From positions 248,001 to 312,000 of the forward strand of contig NZ_JABEQF010000003.1 in NCBI RefSeq assembly GCF_014174355.1: a DNA stretch of 64,000 nucleotides, written 5' to 3'. The position numbers and the translations under genes are program-made. This DNA comes from Gluconacetobacter azotocaptans. GTDB taxonomy: Bacteria > Pseudomonadota > Alphaproteobacteria > Acetobacterales > Acetobacteraceae. The notes under the pieces were generated by a model. The model saw nothing but the letters and a program-made list of their open reading frames with translations. It searched no databases and was not told the DNA's origin. Positions 50,946-58,323 of this stretch are shown in pieces (the stretch's first letter is position 1; the number at the start of each line of letters is the position of its first letter).

Positions 50946-51212
50946 GTGTCCCATAATTATGCGATGCCGCTGACACCCGAAAGACGTCTGGCCCGCCTGA
51001 TGGCGCGGATACCGGACGACTGGGCGGTCCGGATCGAGAAAGTGGCGGATGCCGATGCGGTCCTGCGCTGGCGTGCCGCGGTCGGCCTGCCCGACGCCCC
51101 ACCGCAATGGAGCGCATTTCACGACACCATGCCCGATGCGCTGGAGGCCGCGTGGAAGGCGGCGCGGGCCGGACGGTCCGACGTATCGCAGGGCGGGCGC
51201 CCCATCGGATAG
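50946..51212 (+). CDS. Small hypothetical protein
   Basis: An 88-residue protein with basic N-terminal helices (LTPERRLARLMARIPDDWAVRIEKV) and an acidic-to-aromatic C-terminal part (PPQWSAFHDTMPDALEAAWKAAR). GTG 50946 has GGAGGG 8 nt upstream; ATG 50964 and the longer frame from 50829 are alternatives. No family recognised. Confidence 0.55.
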   Translation: MSHNYAMPLTPERRLARLMARIPDDWAVRIEKVADADAVLRWRAAVGLPDAPPQWSAFHDTMPDALEAAWKAARAGRSDVSQGGRPIG

Positions 51213-51712
51213 AAGGCCTTGAATTTCCGAGGCTTGCGCCTATTGTAACGCTCCCGCGTCTTTCTGGGCCGCCTGGCCATGGATTGTCCGACATGAACCA
51301 TCGTCCGGCATCGCCGTCCGTCGCCGAATCCCTGTGCGTGACCAGCCGCCCGCCTCGGTGATCGGTATATATTTCGATGTCATATTGACTTCGTCAATCT
51401 GGTGTCCCTAGTGTTTACGGAGTGCTTCTGTCGCATGCGGGCATCCCGGCGGAATTTCGGTGATGGGGTGGATGTGTCCGGACGTCCAGGAGGGACATCA
51501 TGCGAAGGGCCGGCAAGGATAGCCGTTTCGGAATCTTTTCGGTTTTTTCCATCAGGGAATGCGACAGATCCGGGACGGATCGGGGCGAGGGGTGACGGCC
51601 CGGTTCTTATACGCACGTGCGGATCTGTTTCCGGCCCTGCACGTATACTGTCGGTTTCTTTCGTCGGCGCGCATGTCTTCGGGGCGAAGCGGCGAAAATC
51701 TGGATCGAGTGG
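51213..51712. other. Spacer upstream of the phosphodiesterase gene
   Basis: 500 bp without a confident gene. A small inverted repeat ATTGAC-TTC-GTCAAT lies at 51384-51398 in the only AT-rich part. A 31-codon open frame with a strong ribosome binding site is listed separately. The remainder shows nothing I can assign. Confidence 0.5.
51500..51595 (+). CDS. Possible 31-residue leader peptide
   Basis: MRRAGKDSRFGIFSVFSIRE and 11 more residues, with AGGAGGG 6 nt before the ATG. It lies about 120 nt upstream of the phosphodiesterase start. The strong ribosome binding site is the only support. Confidence 0.3.
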   Translation: MRRAGKDSRFGIFSVFSIRECDRSGTDRGEG

Positions 51713-53785
51713 ATGGACATGGCGTTCCTGACGGATTCATCGCTGTTCCTCTGCCCGGTACCGATCGGCCTTGCCGCGGCGCCGGTCCTGCCTGACCATT
51801 TCATCTGTCTTCTCGATCATGCCGGTGACATCACGGGCTGGAGCGCCGATGCCGAGCGGATCTCGGGCTATCGGGCGGCCGATATCCTGGGCCGGCCGTT
51901 CTCCGATCTCTTTCCGTCCGACCAGGGTGGGGTGGGTGTGCTGTCGCAGGCGCTGGAGGCCGCGTGGAACTGGGGGCGAGGCGAACGAACCGGCACGGCC
52001 GGGCGCAAGGACGGCAGCCGTTTCCGCGCGCAGGTCGTCGTCCATGCCTTTACCGACGACCAGGGCCGGCCGACGGTCGGGGCCGCGGCCTTCATCCGCG
52101 ACCTGACGGTTCAGAAACTGCCGGCCGGGCCGCACTGCCCGGCTGATACGGCGCTGGATATCATTCTGCGAAAACTGTCCGAAGGGGTTGCGCTGTTCGG
52201 GGCCGACCATGGGCTCGTCTATTGCAATGCCCGCTTCGGCGCCATTCTCGGCCTGTCGGAGGACCTTCTTCGATACGGAACGTCGTCCGACCAACTGCTG
52301 TCCGAACTGATGGGCGTCCCCGGCGATGGGGGCGATGCGATGGTCCTGCATCAGACTCATGTGGGACTGGAGGAGCAGCGCGACTGGACGATCGAGATCC
52401 GGCGCCTGGATCGTTCGGTCCTGCTGTCGTGTTTCGTGCTGCCCGACGGCCGCCGCGTCGTGACCTGCGACGACATGACCGCCCGGCGGCAGGCGGAAAG
52501 CCGGGCAACCTACCTCGAACAGCACGATCCCCTGACGGCCCTGGCGAACCTGTACGGTTTGCAGCGGCATCTGCAGATACATTGCGCGCGGCCCGGCAAC
52601 CGGTTTTCCGTCTTCTATTTTGATCTTTTCGGATTCAAGCGTGTCAACAACACGATGGGGCATGCGGCTGGGGACGAACTGCTGCGGATTGCCGCCGGTC
52701 GTATCCGGGCGATCCTGGGATCGTCCGATCTGGGCGCGCATCTTCGCGGCAACAAATTCGCGATCGTCGCGCATTCGGAACAGGAAGATGGGGGGATCGA
52801 CGCTCTGGCGCGCCGCCTGCGCACCGCCCTGACGCGACCGATTGCCGTTCTGGGGCATGAGGTCACGGTCGGCGTCGGTATCGGCATCGTTCGCTTCCCC
52901 GAGGACGGTGCCGATCGCGACACCCTGCTGTGGAACGCCGATATCGCGCTCCAGCACGCGAAGGATGGAGACGCCAGCCGCATCCGTTTCTACGATCCGG
53001 ACATGGATGAGGCGCGGCGCCGGCGCATGGAGCTGGAACGCGACCTGCGCTTTGCGCTGGAGCGGGACGAATTCGTCCTGTATTACCAACCGTTCCTGAA
53101 TCTCAAGACCAACCGCATCGTCGGTTTCGAGGCCCTGATCCGGTGGCAGCATCCCCAGCGGGGCCTGGTCTCGCCTGGTGATTTCATCCCGGCCGCCGAA
53201 AGCATGGGCCTGATGTACGACATCGGCGTCTGGACGCTGGATGCTGCATGTCGCGAGGCGGTCGGCTGGCCGGCCGATACCGTCGTCTCGGTCAATGTGT
53301 CGGCGGCCCAGTTCCGACATGGCGGGCTGGTCGAAACGGTGAAGCGCGCCCTGGCATGCTCGGGGCTGGATGCGATGCGTCTGGAACTGGAAATTACCGA
53401 AACCGCGATGATCGACGACGTACCCCATGCGGGCCGCGTGCTGCGCCAGTTGCGCGACATGGGCGTACAGATCGCGCTGGACGATTTCGGGACGGGCTAT
53501 TCATCCCTCAGCTTCCTGCACAGCCTGCCCTTCACCCGCATCAAGATCGACCGCAGCTTCATCCGCGACATGGGCAACGGCATGGGCGACGGCGGGGCGA
53601 TCGTCCGGGCGATTACCGGCCTGTGCGGCAGCCTGGGCGTGGTGGCGACCGCCGAAGGGGTGGAGACGCAGGCGCAGTTCGATTACCTGAAGCAGGTGAA
53701 TTGTTCCGAAATCCAGGGATTTTTCTTCAGCTACCCCTGTCCGGCGGCAGAGGCGCGGAAGCTTCTGGACGTCCATCGGGATTAG
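51713..53785 (+). CDS. Cyclic di-GMP phosphodiesterase (PAS-PAS-GGDEF*-EAL)
   Basis: A protein of about 690 residues. Two PAS-like domains (about 20-140 and 145-260), a GGDEF domain (about 275-430) whose signature is changed to LRGNKF, and an intact EAL domain (about 445-690): FEALIRW, NVSAAQF, LEITETAMI, DDFGTGYSSL, KIDRSFI and EGVETQAQ. The GGDEF part is expected to be inactive in synthesis and may bind GTP as an effector. The start MDMAFL at 51713 is a choice; the frame is open to 51617. Such proteins tune cellulose synthesis and motility in acetic acid bacteria. Confidence 0.88.
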   Translation: MDMAFLTDSSLFLCPVPIGLAAAPVLPDHFICLLDHAGDITGWSADAERISGYRAADILGRPFSDLFPSDQGGVGVLSQALEAAWNWGRGERTGTAGRKDGSRFRAQVVVHAFTDDQGRPTVGAAAFIRDLTVQKLPAGPHCPADTALDIILRKLSEGVALFGADHGLVYCNARFGAILGLSEDLLRYGTSSDQLLSELMGVPGDGGDAMVLHQTHVGLEEQRDWTIEIRRLDRSVLLSCFVLPDGRRVVTCDDMTARRQAESRATYLEQHDPLTALANLYGLQRHLQIHCARPGNRFSVFYFDLFGFKRVNNTMGHAAGDELLRIAAGRIRAILGSSDLGAHLRGNKFAIVAHSEQEDGGIDALARRLRTALTRPIAVLGHEVTVGVGIGIVRFPEDGADRDTLLWNADIALQHAKDGDASRIRFYDPDMDEARRRRMELERDLRFALERDEFVLYYQPFLNLKTNRIVGFEALIRWQHPQRGLVSPGDFIPAAESMGLMYDIGVWTLDAACREAVGWPADTVVSVNVSAAQFRHGGLVETVKRALACSGLDAMRLELEITETAMIDDVPHAGRVLRQLRDMGVQIALDDFGTGYSSLSFLHSLPFTRIKIDRSFIRDMGNGMGDGGAIVRAITGLCGSLGVVATAEGVETQAQFDYLKQVNCSEIQGFFFSYPCPAAEARKLLDVHRD

Positions 53786-53852
53786 GAACCGGTTCAGGGG
53801 TCTTCCCGCCTCAAGGGATTGGCCCCTGGGTGCCAAATTATAAGGAAAAGGA

Positions 53853-53972
53853 AGGTCGGGCTCTGCCCGAACCCGGCAAGGGCTTCGGCCCTTGCATCCC
53901 GTTCGTTTCACAAAGTCTGGGGTTTCCAAAGGGCTATGTCCTTTGGTGGGTCAAGGACAACGCCCTTGTCTT
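53853..53972. repeat. Modular intergenic hairpin repeat, copy 9 (inverted), overlapping a coding end
   Basis: TCGGGCTCTGCCCGA, CAAGGGCTTCGGCCCTTG, a linker, CAAAGGGCTATGTCCTTTG and CAAGGACAACGCCCTTG. The AraC-family gene on the minus strand reads into it, so part of the repeat is coding. Confidence 0.75.
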
Positions 53973-54867
53973 CAAATCCAATCGGCGTCCGCCCGTGATG
54001 GCGGGCATATTCGGTGGGGGTCAGCCCGGTGTGCGTCCGGAAGCGGGCCGTCAGGTGGCTGTGGCTGCTGAAGCCGCACAGGATGGCGATCCGCGATGGG
54101 GGCCAGCCCCGGCGCAGCAGGGTCTGCGCGCGTTCGATCCGCCGGCGCGTCACGAAGCCGTGGGGCGTCTCGCCGCGCGACTGGCGAAAGGCGCGCGCGA
54201 AATGGAAGCTGCTCAACCCCGCTGCTCCGGCCAGGTCGTCGAGGGAGAGGGGGTGGTCCATATGGGCATCGACCAGCGCCTCGACCCGGCGGAATGCCGC
54301 CATGGACAGGCCGCCTCGCCGTGGCAGGTCGGGACGCCGGTCGGTCATGTGGGCCAGCAGGTAGGCCATCAGGCCCGTCGCCGCCTGGCCCACAGCCACC
54401 CGGTCGGCGGGCCGCGACCACTGAAGCGGCAGGATGGCCGACCGCACCACGTCCTCGAGCGGGCCATGCCGGAAATAGGCGTCCTCGCGCAGGCTGACGC
54501 GGGCGGGGTCCATGTCGAACATCTCGCACGTCGCGCGGTCGAAGGCATGCGGCGCGATATAGAGATGGAACATCCGGATCGGCCCGCTGACCTCCCAGTC
54601 GCTGGTCGCCCGGGCGGGCATCAGGCACAGATCGCCCGCGCCGTTGCTGCACTTCCACCCGTCGTTCAGCCGTTTGCGGAAGCCTTCGCCATGTTCCAGA
54701 TAAAGGCTGAGGGTATGGTGGTTGGGGTTGTCGTACCGGGTAAACGCAATTTCGTTCCGGTCCCACACCGCGATGGCCAGGCCGTCGCCGATCTGCGATG
54801 ACGCCTGCAGCGCGACGCCGGCGTCGTGGAGGCAGCGAAATACGGTCAGGTCGGACAGGCTGGTCAT
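53908..54867 (-). CDS. AraC-family transcriptional regulator
   Basis: A 319-residue regulator with an N-terminal sensing domain (about 1-190) and a C-terminal double HTH (about 195-295): LSLDDLAGAAGLSSFHFARAF and PPSRIAILCGFSSHSHLTARFRTHTGLTPTEYA. The last 22 residues (after TPIGFE) are encoded by an intergenic repeat that also supplies the stop codon. It diverges from an EamA exporter gene across 170 bp and may control it. Confidence 0.88.
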   Translation of the reverse strand: MTSLSDLTVFRCLHDAGVALQASSQIGDGLAIAVWDRNEIAFTRYDNPNHHTLSLYLEHGEGFRKRLNDGWKCSNGAGDLCLMPARATSDWEVSGPIRMFHLYIAPHAFDRATCEMFDMDPARVSLREDAYFRHGPLEDVVRSAILPLQWSRPADRVAVGQAATGLMAYLLAHMTDRRPDLPRRGGLSMAAFRRVEALVDAHMDHPLSLDDLAGAAGLSSFHFARAFRQSRGETPHGFVTRRRIERAQTLLRRGWPPSRIAILCGFSSHSHLTARFRTHTGLTPTEYARHHGRTPIGFEDKGVVLDPPKDIALWKPQTL

Positions 54868-55038
54868 CGCACGGGACTGGGCATGGGGTCGTGGCTTCCT
54901 GCACCGACCATACAGCGCCGGGGGGCCGGTTCAACGACGATGGCGCCAACAAACAGCATGATCCTGACAGCGGCCGGCCGGCCCCGGCCGGTTGTTTCCG
55001 CTAGGCTGGATCAGGTTCCGCCCAGAAAAGGTCCGGTC

Positions 55039-55926
55039 ATGCTTGCCTTGCTGTTCTTCGCGGTCGTCCTGATCTGGGGCACGACGTGGTTTGCCATTCA
55101 TGTCCAGGTCGGCGTGACGACGCCTCAAACGGCCATTTTCTGGCGTTTTCTTCTGGCGTCCCTGGTGATGGGGGCGTGGTTGCGTCTGTCGGGACGGTGG
55201 CGGCCGGTCCCGTTGCGGGTTCATGGCTGGCTGGCCTCGATGGGGGCCTGCCTGTTTTCGTGTAATTTCCTGGCGATCTACGGGTCGGAGACCTATCTGG
55301 CCAGCGGCACCGTCTCGGTCATCTTCAGTCTGGCCACCCTGTTCAATACGCTCAACCAATGGGTGTTCTTCCGCCATCGCCCCGGCCTGCGCAGCGTACT
55401 GGGCGGGTGCATCGCGATCGCGGGCGTGGGGTTCCTGACCGGCCTGACGGGTGTCGGCGGTATTTCCCCCATCGGAACCATCCTGGCGTTGACGGGCACG
55501 TTCCTGTTCTCGTGCGGCAACATGCTGTCCCGCCGGGCGGTGGCTTCGGGGGTCGACCTGCCGAACGCGGTCTTTCGCGGCATGGTGTGGGGATGCGTGT
55601 TCCTGGCCGTCCGGGTCCTGGCGGGCGGGTCGTCACTGGCCGGATCGACCGATCCCGCATGGATCGGGTCGCTGCTGTATCTTGCGGTCCCGGGATCGGT
55701 GGTGGCGTTCCTGGCCTATCTTCACCTGGTGCATCGGATCGGCGCGGACCGCGCGGCCTATACCACCATCCTGTCGCCCGTCGTCGCGCTGGCGATCTCC
55801 ATCGTCTATGAAGGCACGCTGTGGACATCGGGCATGACGACCGGTGTGATCCTGATCCTGCTGGGCAATCTGGTCACCTTCGCGCCGCTGGGGCGGCTGG
55901 GCGTCCCGACGCCGGTCCGGTCGTAA
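55039..55926 (+). CDS. EamA/DMT-family transporter
   Basis: A 295-residue membrane protein with ten predicted helices in two EamA halves (LIWGTTWFAIHVQVG in helix 1; FLFSCGNMLSRRAV in helix 6). Members export amino acids or other metabolites. ATG 55039 begins the first helix; the longer frame to 54826 would overlap the AraC start region. GAAAAGG lies upstream. Divergent from the AraC regulator. Confidence 0.87.
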   Translation: MLALLFFAVVLIWGTTWFAIHVQVGVTTPQTAIFWRFLLASLVMGAWLRLSGRWRPVPLRVHGWLASMGACLFSCNFLAIYGSETYLASGTVSVIFSLATLFNTLNQWVFFRHRPGLRSVLGGCIAIAGVGFLTGLTGVGGISPIGTILALTGTFLFSCGNMLSRRAVASGVDLPNAVFRGMVWGCVFLAVRVLAGGSSLAGSTDPAWIGSLLYLAVPGSVVAFLAYLHLVHRIGADRAAYTTILSPVVALAISIVYEGTLWTSGMTTGVILILLGNLVTFAPLGRLGVPTPVRS

Positions 55927-55942
55927 AGGCACGACCCCGTAG

Positions 55943-55970
55943 GAGAAGGAAGGTCGGGCTTCGCCCTTGG
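55943..55970. repeat. Remnant of the modular repeat
   Basis: GGTCGGGCTTCGCCCTTGG keeps only the last hairpin module, 17 nt after the transporter stop. Confidence 0.45.
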
Positions 55971-56082
55971 CGCAAATCGGGCGGACCATGCGCCTGGCCG
56001 TATCCGGCAACGCTGGATCGGGGCGGCGGATCGTTCCACACTCGGTCTGACGAACGACGCGGCAACCGGGGCAGGGGACGAT

Positions 56083-57426
56083 ATGGACAGGCAGGCGGAC
56101 AGGGGTGATATGCCGGTCATGATGTCGTCGGTGCTCGATGTGTTGCCCCTGTCGCGCGTCCATGTCCGCCTGCTGCTGATCGGGGGGCTGGGTTATCTGT
56201 TCGACGGTCTGGACGGGTCGTCCCTGGCGTTTTTCCTGCCGGTCCTGCGCGGGGCCTGGCATCTGTCGGGCGTGCAGGCGGGGCTGATCGCCTCCAGCAC
56301 GTCGCAGGGTTATCTGATCGGCTCGTTCCTCTCGGGCTTCCTGGCGGACAGGATCGGTCGCCGGCGCATCATGATGTCGGCGCTGGCGCTGTATTGCGTG
56401 GCGTCATGCCTCAGCGCCCTGGCACAGGACTGGCAGTCCTATTTCGTCCTGCGCCTGGTCTGTGGCATCGGCACGGGGGCCGAGGCCGTGGTCATCATCC
56501 CCTATATCGCCGAATTCCTGCCGGCACGCCTGCGCGGGCGACTGTGCGGGGCGGTGGTCGGGTTCTTCTCGTTCGGTTATTTCCTGGCCGCGTGCCTGGG
56601 CTATTTCGTCGTCTCGGCCGCGCCGGAGGGTTGGCGCATGGCCTCGGTGATGACGGGCCTGCCGATCCTGCTGTTGTTGTGGTGGCGGCGCGCGCTGCCG
56701 GAATCGCCGCGCTGGCTGGAAATCCGGGGCCGCCATGCCGAGGCGCGTCTGGTCATCCAGGCATTTGCCGGGGGCAGAGGGCGCGATCGGCTTCCGCCGG
56801 ACCAGGCGTGGGCGGAGGGGGCTTCGCCGGCCGGTCCGGGTGTGTGGTCGGCGCGGTGGCGTTCGCGGGTGCTGCTGTGCGTGTGGCTGTGGACGTGGCT
56901 GTTCTTCTCCTTCTACGGTTTCTTTTCGTGGATTCCGAGCCTGTTGCTGAAGCACGGGCTGAACCTGTCCGACAGTTTCGGCCTGTCGTTGCTGATCTTC
57001 GCGGCGCAGATCCCCGGATATTTCGTTGCGGCCTGGCTGAACGGCCCGTTGGGGCGACGGCGGGTGATGATCGGCGCGCTGTTGCTGGCCGCACTGTCGG
57101 CGCTGCTGCTGGTCCGGGCAGAGGGCGTCGCCGGCCTGCTGGCGGGGGCCATGGGGCTTTCGGCGGGACTGAACGGCGCGGTCGCGGCGCTGTACGCCTA
57201 CACGCCCGAACTGTTTCCCACCCGCATCCGCGCGACCGCGATGGGCCTGGCGTCGGGGATCAGCCGCCTGGGGGCCATCGGCGGGGTGTTCGGCGTCAGC
57301 CTGATCGCCGAACGCGGCGGCACGGCCCCGGTCTTCGCCGTCACCGGCGCGGCGCTGGGGCTGGCGGTGCTGGCGCTGTTCACGGCCGCGCCGGAAACCG
57401 ACAACAGCGCCCTGCCCGAACAATGA
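56083..57426 (+). CDS. MFS transporter (sugar/aromatic acid type)
   Basis: A 447-residue, twelve-helix protein. GYLFDGLDGSSLAFFLPVL in helix 1, GFLADRIGRRRIM in the 2-3 loop, RLVCGIGTGAEAVVIIPYIAEFLP and YTPELFPTRIRATAMG are family markers close to the AAHS and SV2-like groups. AGGGGA precedes ATG 56083; ATG 56110 is possible. Substrate unknown. A small ABM monooxygenase follows after 84 nt. Confidence 0.88.
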   Translation: MDRQADRGDMPVMMSSVLDVLPLSRVHVRLLLIGGLGYLFDGLDGSSLAFFLPVLRGAWHLSGVQAGLIASSTSQGYLIGSFLSGFLADRIGRRRIMMSALALYCVASCLSALAQDWQSYFVLRLVCGIGTGAEAVVIIPYIAEFLPARLRGRLCGAVVGFFSFGYFLAACLGYFVVSAAPEGWRMASVMTGLPILLLLWWRRALPESPRWLEIRGRHAEARLVIQAFAGGRGRDRLPPDQAWAEGASPAGPGVWSARWRSRVLLCVWLWTWLFFSFYGFFSWIPSLLLKHGLNLSDSFGLSLLIFAAQIPGYFVAAWLNGPLGRRRVMIGALLLAALSALLLVRAEGVAGLLAGAMGLSAGLNGAVAALYAYTPELFPTRIRATAMGLASGISRLGAIGGVFGVSLIAERGGTAPVFAVTGAALGLAVLALFTAAPETDNSALPEQ

Positions 57427-57510
57427 CACGGCGAGCAGCGCCCTGAGACGTGCTGCGGCATGATAGGGTAGCATGGACGCCCAACTTCATGACCCGGGGA
57501 GTGAAACCGG

Positions 57511-57804
57511 ATGCAAAAATCCCTCTACGCCACCATGCGCGCGCTGCCGGGACAGGCGGAGCATCTTGCCGGCCTGCTGCGGGACCTGGCGCGCGATGTC
57601 CGTGCCGAACCCGGCTGCGTGCGCTTTGTCGTCTACCGCTTGGAAAGCGACCCGGCGTTCTTCCATGTGGAAGAGACCTATCGCGATGCGGCCGCGTTCG
57701 AGGCCCATATCGGCATGGCGCATGGCCGGCGTTTCAACGATGCGATCAAGACACTGGTCGAAGGCGGCGCATCGATCGTCACGTTCCTCGATCCGGTGGC
57801 GTAG
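57511..57804 (+). CDS. ABM-domain (quinol monooxygenase-like) protein
   Basis: A 97-residue antibiotic biosynthesis monooxygenase fold protein: TMRALPGQAEHLAGLLRDLA, EPGCVRFVVYR, FFHVEETYRDAAAFEAHI, similar to YgiN. Such cofactor-free dimers oxidise quinols or protect against reactive aromatics. GGGAG lies upstream of the ATG. Co-directional with the MFS gene. Confidence 0.85.
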   Translation: MQKSLYATMRALPGQAEHLAGLLRDLARDVRAEPGCVRFVVYRLESDPAFFHVEETYRDAAAFEAHIGMAHGRRFNDAIKTLVEGGASIVTFLDPVA

Positions 57805-57960
57805 CGGCCACCGGCTGGACTTGTCCAACACCGCGTGGCATGCGCAAAATCTTGAGAGACTGGTTTGAACCATGTCCTGTTCGCGCCCCGCTGCGCGGCG
57901 GCACTCTTGCTTGACAGGCCGCAGTTCAAATCAGCCTCTGAGGGACGCAAACTGGTATCT

Positions 57961-58296
57961 ATGATGATCAAGCGCAGGATTACGTTACTCCTGGCCGTGG
58001 CTGTTACCGGGTGCGCCCCGGACAATATTGCCAAGCGCCTGACCGGACGCGACTGCAATGCCGGCTATATCCAGGCAGGCGAGGACTGGTGCGCGCCACA
58101 GGCCAGGCCACCGGCCCCGCAGCCCTACTGCACGCAGAGCTGGAATGGCGTGGATTGCTGGAGCCGCCCCGACCTTATGCCGAACGTCGCCCGCGAGGTC
58201 GCGGAAGGGCCGACGGGTCTGACGCAGGACCAGAACGCGAACAGGCTGAACATGCCCGTCCAGAAGGTCCCGCCGACGAACGCATATATTCCGTAG
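57961..58296 (+). CDS. Small lipoprotein
   Basis: A 111-residue protein with a lipoprotein signal: MMIKRRITLLLAVAVTGCAP, lipobox VTGC, modified Cys about residue 18. The mature part has four more cysteines (DCNAGY, DWCAP, YCTQSW, DCWSRP), which may form two disulfides, and a Pro/Gln-rich tail. Function unknown. The frame is open to 57865, but the signal peptide fixes the start. Confidence 0.75.
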   Translation: MMIKRRITLLLAVAVTGCAPDNIAKRLTGRDCNAGYIQAGEDWCAPQARPPAPQPYCTQSWNGVDCWSRPDLMPNVAREVAEGPTGLTQDQNANRLNMPVQKVPPTNAYIP

Positions 58297-58306
58297 GGCG
58301 GTGGGC

Positions 58307-58323
58307 GGCCGGCGGCGCCGGCC
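58307..58323. terminator. Hairpin between convergent genes
   Basis: GGCCGGC and GCCGGCC around a 3-nt loop, ending directly at the stop codon of the minus-strand gene. Confidence 0.55.

Noticed and set aside
3478-53972. A CRISPR array made of the recurring repeats
   Set aside because: The copies are kilobases apart, vary in module content and have no regular spacers or cas genes.
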